Shown here one piece after another: positions 53,082-61,721 of a stretch of DNA of 64,000 bases. The position numbers and the translations under genes were made by a program. The notes beneath the pieces are model-generated. The model had not been told where the DNA came from. It saw only the letters and a program-made list of their open reading frames with translations, and ran no database searches. Origin of the DNA: Flavobacteriales bacterium (lineage in GTDB: Bacteria; Bacteroidota; Bacteroidia; Flavobacteriales; CAJXXR01); assembly GCA_025210805.1 (NCBI GenBank), contig JAOAQX010000001.1, positions 1 to 64,000 on the forward strand, read 5' to 3'. How positions within the stretch are numbered: the stretch's first letter is position 1; each line of letters starts with the position of its first letter.

Positions 53082-53115
53082 AAGCCTCTTTCAAAAAATG
53101 AAAGAGGCTTTATGA
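53082..53115 (-). terminator. Terminator after mdh
   Basis: Stem AAGCCTCTTTCA / TGAAAGAGGCTT (12 bp, five-base loop). Read on the minus strand it leads into a T7 run, 27 bases after the mdh stop. Confidence 0.9.
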
Positions 53116-53136
53116 AAGGAGGTAGTATATTTTTTC

Positions 53137-54072
53137 TTAGAACAAATCCATATTGTCTAATACTTTCATTACTCCACGAACGGCAGTTGCAGAATTTTCT
53201 AGCAATTCTTTCTCACCTTCGTTTAGGTCAAGTTCGATGATTTCTTCAATCCCTTCTTTTCCTAATTTTACAGGAACTCCAAGATAGATATCATTCATTC
53301 CGTACTCACCTTGTAGCCAAGTACAAACTGGGAAAATTCGTTTTTGATCTTTTACAATAGCTTCAACCATTTGAGCAGCAGCAGCACCAGGTGCATAGTA
53401 CCCAGAAGTTCCAAGAAGGTTTACGATTTCTCCACCACCTTTCTTAGTTCTTTCTACAATTGCATCCAATCTTTCTTCAGATACTAATTCTGTTACAGGA
53501 ATTCCACCCACTGTTGTATAACGTGGAAGTGGTACCATTGTATCACCATGTCCACCCATCAAAACAGCTTGGATATCTTTTGGAGAACAGTTTAGCTCAA
53601 GTGCCAAGAAAGAACGGTAACGTGCCGTATCCAAGATACCAGCCATTCCCATTACTTTTCTAGAGTTTTTATTCGCCGTAAGGTAAGTAGCATAAGTCAT
53701 TACGTCCAAAGGATTGGAAACACAAATAACAATAGCTTCAGGTGAATGCTTAATAACGTTTTCTGTAACAGATTTTACTATTCCAGCATTTGTTGCGATA
53801 AGATCATCACGACTCATTCCTGGTTTTCTTGGAATACCAGAAGTGATAACAACTACATCAGAGTTGGCTGTTTTTGTATAATCGTTTGTAGATCCTACAA
53901 GTCTTGTGTCAAATGAGTTGATTGGCGAAGTTTCCCACATATCTAATGCTTTTCCTTCAGCAAATCCATCTTTGATGTCAAGTAGTACAACTTCGTTACA
54001 AACTTCTCTATGGGCAAGAACATTGGCACAAGTAGCACCTACATTTCCAGCTCCAACTACGGTTACTTTCAT
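53137..54072 (-). CDS. mdh: Malate dehydrogenase
   Basis: The 311-residue protein is of the LDH-like malate dehydrogenase group. It has NAD loop VVGAGNVGATCANVL, acidic D in LLDIKDG, substrate loop SGIPRKPGMSRDDL (Arg residues), VSNPLDVMTY and catalytic His in GGHGDTMVPLPRYTTVGGIP. It interconverts malate and oxaloacetate in the TCA cycle. TACATTTG on the minus strand (54111-54104), 32 bases before the ATG, is a likely -7 box. Confidence 0.97.
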   Translation of the reverse strand: MKVTVVGAGNVGATCANVLAHREVCNEVVLLDIKDGFAEGKALDMWETSPINSFDTRLVGSTNDYTKTANSDVVVITSGIPRKPGMSRDDLIATNAGIVKSVTENVIKHSPEAIVICVSNPLDVMTYATYLTANKNSRKVMGMAGILDTARYRSFLALELNCSPKDIQAVLMGGHGDTMVPLPRYTTVGGIPVTELVSEERLDAIVERTKKGGGEIVNLLGTSGYYAPGAAAAQMVEAIVKDQKRIFPVCTWLQGEYGMNDIYLGVPVKLGKEGIEEIIELDLNEGEKELLENSATAVRGVMKVLDNMDLF

Positions 54073-54187
54073 AGTAAATTTTTAATTTTTTGGTTTAGAC
54101 TCACAAATGTACTGAAAAATATAGGATGATTTATGTTAAGACTTTGCTCTTTTTGAGCGTATTTCAGAACGTTTTTTCAGTTTTTTG

Positions 54188-54733
54188 TTAAGAAATATGT
54201 TCATTTCGTTGCTTTTCATATAATATTACATCTTCAAATTTCCCATTTTTTTGGTAGTACTCTTTTAAGATACCTTTATGAGCCATCCCCACCTTTTTAA
54301 GGATATTTCCCGAAATAGGATTATAAGTGAAATGCGTGGCGTAAATCATTTCCAACTCTAAATCTTCAAAACCAAATTTGAGAATCCTTTCTACGGCTTC
54401 TGTGGCATAACCTTTATTTCGGAATTTTTTCCCAATCCAATAACCAATCTCTGCTTTGGTTTTAGAGGCAGAAGGATGAATCCCTATTCCTCCAATAAAC
54501 GCTCCAGTTTCTTGAATAATCAGGGAGAAAACAAAGCTCTCTTTATTCTCAAAATTCTGATCAGCCATTTCAATCCATTTTTTTGCATGATCAATAGAGT
54601 AGGGAAATGGAAAATTTAGTGTGTTTTGTGATATTTCGGGGTCTTGTGCTAGGCTTACAAGTTCAGAAATGATTTTATTATCAGGTTTTGAAAATAATAA
54701 TCTGGCGGTGGTAATTATAGGGAAATCTGACAT
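54188..54733 (-). CDS. GNAT acetyltransferase (RimJ/RimL-like)
   Basis: The 181-residue GNAT protein starts TARLLFSKP and contains AEIGYWIGKKFRNKGYATEAVERILKFGFEDLELE (acetyl-CoA loop region) and NPISGNILKKVGMAHKGILKEYYQKNGKFEDVILYEK. This subgroup acetylates protein N termini or small amines; substrate unknown. It stands alone between mdh and the divergent iron operon. Confidence 0.92.
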   Translation of the reverse strand: MSDFPIITTARLLFSKPDNKIISELVSLAQDPEISQNTLNFPFPYSIDHAKKWIEMADQNFENKESFVFSLIIQETGAFIGGIGIHPSASKTKAEIGYWIGKKFRNKGYATEAVERILKFGFEDLELEMIYATHFTYNPISGNILKKVGMAHKGILKEYYQKNGKFEDVILYEKQRNEHIS

Positions 54734-54835
54734 GATTTGTAATTTAATTAGATAAATGTAGGCATAATTTTCACCATGTAGATTGTTTCAAAATGAAGGG
54801 ATTGAAAATTTTTCTAAAATAGCGCTTATTTTTAT

Positions 54836-54887
54836 TTAAAATAATTCTAAATAAGCTTTGTTTTTAATTAGAATGATTCTAAATTTG
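54836..54887 (+). promoter_or_regulatory. Promoter with two Fur-like palindromes for the imelysin operon
   Basis: TTTG (54857-54860), a 19-base spacer and TAAATTTG (54880-54887) form an ideal Bacteroidota promoter. A perfect 7-1-7 palindrome TTAGAAT-G-ATTCTAA (54868-54882) overlaps the -7 box. An imperfect copy TTAAAAT-A-ATTCTAA lies at 54836-54850, 32 bp upstream (three helical turns), and a half-site ATTCTAA lies at 54892-54898. Placement suits a repressor such as Fur. The regulator's identity is inferred from the iron-type genes it precedes. Confidence 0.7.
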
Positions 54888-54918
54888 CCCCATTCTAAAT
54901 GACAAAAGAAGAAAAATC

Positions 54919-56034
54919 ATGTTTACAAAAAGAGTACTTTTTGCAGGTATATTAGGACTTAGTTTGGTTGCCTGTACCAAAGATGAGGTAAAGAATGACG
55001 ATAAAGATTATAGTGTTCCAAAGACATATAATTTTGAAAATGCAAGTTATTCAGGTCAGATTTCAAGGTTAAATATGTTGGCAGAATTGTCTTCATATAT
55101 GAAAAAAGTAAATGCCAATGAGGCTGTTATGGCAGACCAAATGAAGAAAATGTATGCCAATGATGGTTATACTTGGACTTCTACTCCATTTGCACAAACA
55201 CAACCTACAAAGCAATTGAAGAGTAAAACTTTTTCAGGTTATCAAGGTGAATTAGAATCTTGGATGGATAAGCTTGCAACAATTTCTACAAGCACAACAG
55301 CAGGAGTATCTGGAACAGCCGGTCATGTTTCTTCAAATGATGGGAGCAAAAAATACCTTTTTGATGAAAAAGGATTTGAACCTGTTCAATTGATTGAAAA
55401 AGGAATCATGGGAGCTTGTTTTTATTTCCAAGGAACCTCAGTGTATTTATCACTTGATAAATTAAATGGGGCGAATAATGACAAGAACGAAGAGGGTAAA
55501 AACTACACAAAAATGCAACATTATTGGGATGAAGCATTTGGGTACACGGCTTTCCCAACAGATTTGACAGCAGATAATTTAAGTGCTCAAAAAGATGCAG
55601 GGAAATTGAGATTTTACTCAAAATATGTAGCAAAAAATCAAGGAGCAGGTCTTACTACTTTAAATGATATGATGCAAGCATTTGCAAAGGGTAGAGCCGC
55701 AATTGATAATAAAGATTACAATTCAAGAAACGCAGCAATAGGAATGGTTCAAAAGAACTGGGAAATGATCAATGTGGCTGCAGCTTTACATTATTTGAAT
55801 GGATCTTTAAACAAAATAGGTGATGACGCATTGAGAAATCATCAATTGTCAGAAGCTTGGGCGTTTATAAATGCTTTGAAATTCAATAATGCAAAATCTA
55901 TTTCTGATTCTGAAATCGATGTAGTGTTGAATAAATTAGGAGATAATTTTTATGAAATTACTCCAGCAAAAATTTCTGACGCAAAAACTACTTTAGCTCA
56001 AAAATACGGAGTTAACAGTCCAGATAATTTTTAG
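54919..56034 (+). CDS. DUF4856 lipoprotein
   Basis: The 371-residue protein has a lipoprotein signal (LVACTKDE, lipid Cys19) and the DUF4856 domain (VPKTYNFENASYSGQISRLNMLAELSSYMKK ... QLIEKGIMGACFYF ... QHYWDEAFGYTAFP ... LSEAWAFINALKF). DUF4856 is alpha-helical and in Bacteroidota regularly sits in front of imelysin, HTTM and TonB-receptor genes, as here. A surface role in iron or heme handling is inferred from context. It is the first gene after the Fur-like promoter. Confidence 0.9.
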   Translation: MFTKRVLFAGILGLSLVACTKDEVKNDDKDYSVPKTYNFENASYSGQISRLNMLAELSSYMKKVNANEAVMADQMKKMYANDGYTWTSTPFAQTQPTKQLKSKTFSGYQGELESWMDKLATISTSTTAGVSGTAGHVSSNDGSKKYLFDEKGFEPVQLIEKGIMGACFYFQGTSVYLSLDKLNGANNDKNEEGKNYTKMQHYWDEAFGYTAFPTDLTADNLSAQKDAGKLRFYSKYVAKNQGAGLTTLNDMMQAFAKGRAAIDNKDYNSRNAAIGMVQKNWEMINVAAALHYLNGSLNKIGDDALRNHQLSEAWAFINALKFNNAKSISDSEIDVVLNKLGDNFYEITPAKISDAKTTLAQKYGVNSPDNF

Positions 56035-56065
56035 TTTTTATTAGTTAGTTTTAGGTTAAATAATT

Positions 56066-56105
56066 GCCAAAGCAAACACACCAATTGGTAGCGTTTGCTT
56101 TTGGC
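56066..56105 (+). other. Hairpin between the DUF4856 and imelysin genes
   Basis: Stem GCCAAAGCAAAC / GTTTGCTTTTGGC (one bulge) encloses CCAATTGG in the loop, 32 bases after the DUF4856 stop and 18 before the imelysin ATG. No T-run follows, so an attenuator or mRNA-stability hairpin is more likely than a full terminator. Confidence 0.6.
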
Positions 56106-56123
56106 ATTTCAAAATATCAGGTT

Positions 56124-57233
56124 ATGAAAAGCACTTTTGCTAAAATAGTTTTTTTCTTATTTACTTCTCTGCTTGTATGGTCTTGCGGAGATGATGAAGA
56201 AAAAGTAATCTATAAAGATTTGTTTACCAATGTTTCTTCAAATATGATTCAGCCTAGACTGGGGCAGTATTTAGAGAATTGTCAAACTTTAGATCAAAAA
56301 ACAAAAGCTTTTACGCAAAATCCATCTACAACTAGTTTAGAAGATTTAAGAACTGCTTTTAAGGAGAACTATAAGCAATGGCAATGGGTAAGCCTCTATA
56401 ATTTTGGACCAGCAAAAGAAGCCAGTGTTTTGTTAAACGCTGCGGTAAATTCATTCCCAACTTTGCCCGCAAAAATAGAACAGAATATCTCTACTGGTAG
56501 CTATAACCTAGAATCTGCAAGTAATATTTATGCAAGCGGACTTCCCGCTTTAGATTATCTTTTGTTCGCACCACAAAAGACTAACCTTGAGATTATCACC
56601 GCATTCTCTGATGTGAAAAGGAAAAAATATCTGGAAGATATTAGCTCCAGATTGGTAAATAAGGTAAAGGAAACAGAATCTAAATGGACTTCTTATCATA
56701 ATACATTTATCAATGATGAAGGAACGGGTTTAAGCTCTTCTTTAACTTTGCTTTTCAATGCCATTTTAGAGGATTATGAATACACTAAAAGAAATAGATT
56801 TGCACTACCAGCAGGGTTTGCAACTGAATTTTCTATCCCAATTTCAAAAGATGCAAAGAAAGTAGAAGCACCCTATAGTAATTTGTCTTATGTGCTGATT
56901 ATGGAAAACATAAAAGCACATCAAGAGTTTTACATGGGATACACTTTTGATGGAAATGATGGAGTAGGTTTTTATGACAAACTCAAAGATGTTCAGTTTA
57001 AATCAACTGTTGTAGAAGGAGACTTAGCAAAAGCCATTGCAGATCAGTTTACGATAATTCTGGAGGATCAAAAAAAATACGAAGGAAAAAACTTTGCTAC
57101 AGATATCACAAATGATCTAAACACACTAAGTCCTTCTTATAGTAAACTACAAAAAATGGTTCCTTTATTGAAAGGGGATTTACGTTCCTTTTTATCTGTT
57201 CCTATTTCGGGTTCAGATGCAGATGGTGATTAA
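56124..57233 (+). CDS. Imelysin-like lipoprotein (peptidase M75 fold)
   Basis: The 369-residue lipoprotein (VWSCGDDEE, lipid Cys21) has the helical imelysin fold: LRTAFKENYKQWQWVSLYNFGPA, then YASGLPALDYLLFAP, later LSYVLIMENIKAHQEFYMGYTFDGNDGVGFYDKL. Imelysin-like proteins are periplasmic or surface iron-regulated proteins. The family motif GxHxxE is here GLPALD (139-144), so the His and Glu are missing. The ATG at 56124 gives a proper lipoprotein signal; the frame is open upstream to 56064, but that part lies in the hairpin. Confidence 0.92.
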   Translation: MKSTFAKIVFFLFTSLLVWSCGDDEEKVIYKDLFTNVSSNMIQPRLGQYLENCQTLDQKTKAFTQNPSTTSLEDLRTAFKENYKQWQWVSLYNFGPAKEASVLLNAAVNSFPTLPAKIEQNISTGSYNLESASNIYASGLPALDYLLFAPQKTNLEIITAFSDVKRKKYLEDISSRLVNKVKETESKWTSYHNTFINDEGTGLSSSLTLLFNAILEDYEYTKRNRFALPAGFATEFSIPISKDAKKVEAPYSNLSYVLIMENIKAHQEFYMGYTFDGNDGVGFYDKLKDVQFKSTVVEGDLAKAIADQFTIILEDQKKYEGKNFATDITNDLNTLSPSYSKLQKMVPLLKGDLRSFLSVPISGSDADGD

Positions 57234-57301
57234 TTGAGTAATAAAGCTTTTTGTAATAAAGTTAAAAACATATTGGGAATAGCAAAATTCATCAATAAGT
57301 T

Positions 57302-58642
57302 ATGGAAAAGATAAATCGTTTTCTTTTTGCTTCCAAACCTTCGGTTACTTTAGCGTATTTTAGAATAGCTTATGGCGTTTTAATGCTCTGGAGTACACTT
57401 AGATTTTGGCTAAACGGATGGATTGTAGATCAGTTTACAGCACCAGAATACCATTTTAAATACTTTGGTTTTGAGTTTATAGAACCACTTTCAGAAACAG
57501 GGTTTTATATACTCTATGGTTTTATGGTATTGGCTTGTTTGTTGATAATTTTGGGCTGGTATTACCGCGTTGCTATTGTTTTTTTCTTTCTGGCATTTAG
57601 CTATACAGAGCTGATAGATATAAGTTATTATCTCAATCATTATTACTTTATCTCACTACTCACAGGTGTTTTAATGTTTCTACCTATGCATGTTCATTTT
57701 TCATTGGATGCAAAGCTAAGACCTAAAATAGCACGGGCAGAAGTACCTAATTGGACAATTTTTCTCATAAAAATTTCTTTGGTAATCGTGTATTTTTATG
57801 CAGGAATTGCAAAATTACATGGAGATTGGTTGTTTAGAGCACAGCCTCTTAGCTTGTGGCTACAACCTCACCAAGATTGGTGGTTGATAGGTCCATTGTT
57901 TACAAAAAAATGGTTTGCTTATGCCATGAGTTGGGGTGGTTGTATTTTCGATCTAGTGATACCCTTTCTTCTTTTTAATAAACGCACTGTAGGTATTGCT
58001 TTTTTCTTTATCGTATTTTTTCATCTTTTCACTCGAATGTTATTTCCTATCGGGATGTTTCCTTTTATTATGATAGCAGCTACAACAATCTTTTTTCCTG
58101 TAAGCTGGCATCAGAAATCTATTGGATATTTGAAGCGTTTTTTAAAATGGAAAGATCAAGAAATCAATCGTAGTAAGACTTATAAATTCAACAAAATTAC
58201 TGTAGGCTTGATAAGCGTTTACCTAGTTTTTCAGTTAATTTTCCCATTTAGGTATCTATTATATCCTGGAAACTTGTTCTGGACAGAAGAAGGTTTTCGC
58301 TTCTCTTGGCGAGTAATGCTCATGGAAAAAGGTGGTACGGCATTTTTTTATATTCATCATCCAGAAACAGGGCAAAAACACGAAATAAATAACCGAGATT
58401 TTTTGACTCCTCTACAAGAGAAAATGATGAGTACACAGCCAGATTTAATTCTTCAATTTGCGAAGATTATTAAAAAACATGCTGAAGAAAATGGTTTGAA
58501 AAACCCGAAAATAACGGCAGAAATATATGTAAGTCTCAATGGTAGAGCAAACCAATTGTATATAGATCCTGAAGTGAATTTGGCAACCATCGAAGACAAT
58601 TTTTCTCACAAAACTTGGATAAAACCTATGCATCATGAATAA
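57302..58642 (+). CDS. HTTM-domain membrane protein (vitamin-K carboxylase-like)
   Basis: The 446-residue protein has several membrane helices in the HTTM region (about 15-330) and a soluble C-terminal part (about 330-446). HTTM is homologous to the membrane part of vitamin-K-dependent gamma-glutamyl carboxylase. Motifs include YYLNHYYFISLL, MFLPMHVHFSLD and YFYAGIAKLHGDWL, in which K171 falls where the carboxylase has its catalytic lysine. No bacterial substrate is known. Its place between two metal-related lipoproteins and a TonB receptor suggests a role in metal acquisition. Confidence 0.93.
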   Translation: MEKINRFLFASKPSVTLAYFRIAYGVLMLWSTLRFWLNGWIVDQFTAPEYHFKYFGFEFIEPLSETGFYILYGFMVLACLLIILGWYYRVAIVFFFLAFSYTELIDISYYLNHYYFISLLTGVLMFLPMHVHFSLDAKLRPKIARAEVPNWTIFLIKISLVIVYFYAGIAKLHGDWLFRAQPLSLWLQPHQDWWLIGPLFTKKWFAYAMSWGGCIFDLVIPFLLFNKRTVGIAFFFIVFFHLFTRMLFPIGMFPFIMIAATTIFFPVSWHQKSIGYLKRFLKWKDQEINRSKTYKFNKITVGLISVYLVFQLIFPFRYLLYPGNLFWTEEGFRFSWRVMLMEKGGTAFFYIHHPETGQKHEINNRDFLTPLQEKMMSTQPDLILQFAKIIKKHAEENGLKNPKITAEIYVSLNGRANQLYIDPEVNLATIEDNFSHKTWIKPMHHE

Positions 58643-61055
58643 ATGGTTTTTGATTTTTTTATCGTTGATATTCCAGTTTTCTATTGCACAAGTCCTTTTT
58701 GAAGGCCAAGTGAAAGATCGGAAAACGAATCAAATAGTGCCATTTGCTAGTGTGCAATATGGCGAAAAATATTTTACAGAATGTGATGCCGATGGTATGT
58801 TTCGTTTTAAAATTCCTCGAGGGAAAAAAACGCTCATCATTTCTTCTGTAGGCTATCATAAATTAACAAAAGAAATTAATCTCAATAAAAGCAAAACATC
58901 TGTTTTTTATTTGGATCCTAGCCAAAATATGCTCAGTGAAACGGTTCTAGAAGAACAGCTTGAAGGAGAACGAGCAAAACAATCTATTTATCGATTAAAA
59001 ACAATTGAAGGTACGACATTAAATTCAGGTAAAAAGAATGATGTAATCCTCATAAAAAACACTCATTACAACAGTGCCACAAATAGTAGTAGACAAGTTT
59101 TTGCACAAGTACCTGGTCTTAATATTTGGGAAAGTGATCAAGCGGGTTTACAGCTTGAGATCGGTGCAAGAGGGTTGAGCCCGCAGAGAACTTCGAATTT
59201 TAATACTAGGCAAAACGGTTATGATATTTCTGCAGATGCAATTGGGTATCCAGAAAGCTATTATACGCCACCGACCCATGCAGTAGAAAAAATTCAACTT
59301 ATTCGTGGAGCAGCTTCTTTGCAATATGGTCCACAGTTTGGCGGAATGTTAAATTTTCAACTGAAAAAAGGAAACCCAAACAAAAAAGCAGAAATCTCAG
59401 TACAACAAAATATCGGTTCTTTTGGTCTTTTTTCCACTTATCTTGGTGTAGGAGGGCAAATAGGGAAAATGAACTATTATACCTTTGGGCAATGGAAAAC
59501 ATCAAAAGGATGGAGACCAAACTCTTCTTTAGATTCATGGAATTTCTTTGGCGGAATGGAGTGGAATCTCTCAGAGAAATCATCATTAAAATTTGAATAT
59601 ACAAAGCTATATTATACCGCTCAACAACCAGGGGGGCTCACAGATTTACAGTTTGAAGACAATCCTAGCCAAAGTAACCGAACAGGAAATTGGTTTCAAG
59701 TTGACTGGAATGTGTTTGCACTTAGGTTTGAACATCGTTTTTCTACTGCTACGCAAATGAGTAGCCAGTTTTTTGGGCTTTTGGCAAAAAGAAATGCTCT
59801 TGGGTACTTGCAAAACATTAGTTGGAGTGAAAGTCAATTCACTACCAATAGAGATTTGATTCTTTCTGATTTTAGAAATTTTGGAAATGAAACCAAACTG
59901 ATTCATCGTTATGAAATCGGTAAATCTTCGGCAGCTTTACTGGCAGGAGTGCGATATTATCAAGGTTTTACAGAGAAAAATCAAGGTTTTGGACCTTCAG
60001 GTGTTAAGCAAGAGTTTGAGTTATTTGAAAAAAATAAGAATTCGGGTTCATTTTATGAGTTTCCGAGTAAAAATATAGCCGTTTTTGCTGAAAATATGAT
60101 TCCCCTAAATACCCGCTGGAATATTACACCTGGGATTAGGTATGAGTATATCCATACTCAAGCCAAAGGATTTAATCAAGTAATAGATCCAAATAATGGA
60201 AATGTTGTTAAACAATTTGGAGCCAAAAATCTTAAACGAGGGGTTTTATTATATGGTTTAGGAGTAACATATTTTGGAAATGAAAATGCCGAGTGGTATG
60301 CAAATTTTTCAAAGAATTATCGAGGAATTAATTTTAATGATTTATATGAAAATAATTACAATTTAGTGATTGATTCAAATCTTAAAGATGAATCGGGCTT
60401 CACAGTAGACATTGGCTATAGAGGTCGTTTTAATGAACGTTTTCAGTTTGATGCCAGTGTATTCTATTTAGATTATTCTGATAGAATAGGTTTTCTTCAA
60501 AAATATTATCCAGAAAATCACCCCAAACAATATCAATCATATCGTTTTAAAACGAATATATCGGATTCCAGAACTTTTGGTTTTGATTCCTATCTTTCTT
60601 ATGAAGTTTTATCGATGGAGAATCAAGAAGCCATTGGTTTAAGGGTTTTTAATAATTTTACTTGGCAATATGGGCAATATCTTGCCTCTCAAGAAGAATC
60701 CATAGATGGAAAAAAAATCGAATTAGTTCCAAATATCAATTGGAAAATTGGTGGATTATTGACTTATAAAAATTGGTCAACAAGCTTAGTATATTCCTAT
60801 ACAGGAGAGCAATTTTCTGATGCTCAAAATAGTAAAGTTTCAGACAATAGAGCTTTAACGGGTTTAATTCCCAGTTATCATATTGTAGATTGGAATATGA
60901 AATATCAAACCAAAAATCAATGGATATTCAGTTCTGGTGTTAATAATGTATTGAATTCTAGGTACTTTACAAGAAGAGCTTCGGGGTATCCTGGTCCAGG
61001 AATTATCCCTGCCAGTCCAAGAAATTTTTATTTCAGTATAGAGAAAACTTTTTAG
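58635..61055 (+). CDS. TonB-dependent outer-membrane receptor (FecA-like)
   Basis: The 806-residue protein has a signal peptide (WFLIFLSLIFQFSIA). A carboxypeptidase-regulatory-like domain follows at about 20-95 (FEGQVKDRKTNQIVPFASVQ), then a plug domain (QVPGLNIWESDQAGLQLEIGARGLSPQRTSN ... LIRGAASLQYGP) and a 22-strand-type barrel ending with aromatic Phe (NFYFSIEKTF). The plug resembles ferric-citrate-type receptors. It overlaps the HTTM gene by 8 bases. It should import a ferric complex; the ligand is unknown. Confidence 0.95.
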   Translation: MNKWFLIFLSLIFQFSIAQVLFEGQVKDRKTNQIVPFASVQYGEKYFTECDADGMFRFKIPRGKKTLIISSVGYHKLTKEINLNKSKTSVFYLDPSQNMLSETVLEEQLEGERAKQSIYRLKTIEGTTLNSGKKNDVILIKNTHYNSATNSSRQVFAQVPGLNIWESDQAGLQLEIGARGLSPQRTSNFNTRQNGYDISADAIGYPESYYTPPTHAVEKIQLIRGAASLQYGPQFGGMLNFQLKKGNPNKKAEISVQQNIGSFGLFSTYLGVGGQIGKMNYYTFGQWKTSKGWRPNSSLDSWNFFGGMEWNLSEKSSLKFEYTKLYYTAQQPGGLTDLQFEDNPSQSNRTGNWFQVDWNVFALRFEHRFSTATQMSSQFFGLLAKRNALGYLQNISWSESQFTTNRDLILSDFRNFGNETKLIHRYEIGKSSAALLAGVRYYQGFTEKNQGFGPSGVKQEFELFEKNKNSGSFYEFPSKNIAVFAENMIPLNTRWNITPGIRYEYIHTQAKGFNQVIDPNNGNVVKQFGAKNLKRGVLLYGLGVTYFGNENAEWYANFSKNYRGINFNDLYENNYNLVIDSNLKDESGFTVDIGYRGRFNERFQFDASVFYLDYSDRIGFLQKYYPENHPKQYQSYRFKTNISDSRTFGFDSYLSYEVLSMENQEAIGLRVFNNFTWQYGQYLASQEESIDGKKIELVPNINWKIGGLLTYKNWSTSLVYSYTGEQFSDAQNSKVSDNRALTGLIPSYHIVDWNMKYQTKNQWIFSSGVNNVLNSRYFTRRASGYPGPGIIPASPRNFYFSIEKTF

Positions 61056-61103
61056 ATTCGTTTTTCAAAGAATCCATTAGTTTTGGAAAAAAATTAAAAA
61101 GTC

Positions 61104-61721
61104 ATGTTTAGAATAGGAGATCAGGTAAGAGCAATGAATGAGGATTTCGAAGGAAAGGTTGCTGAAATTCTCAAAGATGGATTTGTTTTGGTGGAAGATG
61201 AATCTGGTTTTGGATTTCCTTATGCACAGAGTGATTTGGTAAGAAATGCCAATTTCATGGATCCTGATTTTGAACAGATTTTTGTAGAAAAACAAGAAAA
61301 CGAGCAAGAAAAACTCAAAAGACTTAAAGAAGAAGCCAAAAAAGAACGAAAGGAGAGAAAAGTGAATTTTTCTACTGAAGGGAAATCATGGAATCTTATT
61401 CAAGTGAAGAAAAAACCTACTTTTGAGATTGATTTGCATATTCATGAACTCGTTCCCTCTTTTGCTCACTTAAATAACACACAAATGCTGGGAATTCAAA
61501 TGAGAGCTTTGAAAAACTGTGTAGCACATGCTTTGGAAAATAATATTTCTTCTATCATTGCGATTCATGGCATCGGTGAGGGTACTTTAAAGAATGAAGT
61601 AAGAAAATACATCCAGCAAACTTATCATTATATGGATTTTTGCGATGCCGATTATCGCAAGTATGGGCAAGGTGCTACGGAGATTTCTATAAATTATGGA
61701 GCAAAAAGAAAGCGATATTAG
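61104..61721 (+). CDS. DUF2027/Smr-domain protein
   Basis: The 205-residue protein has an N-terminal SH3-like part (FRIGDQVRAMNEDFEGKVAEI), a basic helical linker (QEKLKRLKEEAKKERKERK) and a C-terminal Smr domain with DLHIHEL and IAIHGIGEGTLKNEVRKYIQ. Smr domains, as in MutS2, nick DNA or cleave RNA, including collided-ribosome mRNA. This compact Bacteroidota form lacks the MutS core. Its stop overlaps the convergent gene by 4 bases. Confidence 0.93.
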   Translation: MFRIGDQVRAMNEDFEGKVAEILKDGFVLVEDESGFGFPYAQSDLVRNANFMDPDFEQIFVEKQENEQEKLKRLKEEAKKERKERKVNFSTEGKSWNLIQVKKKPTFEIDLHIHELVPSFAHLNNTQMLGIQMRALKNCVAHALENNISSIIAIHGIGEGTLKNEVRKYIQQTYHYMDFCDADYRKYGQGATEISINYGAKRKRY

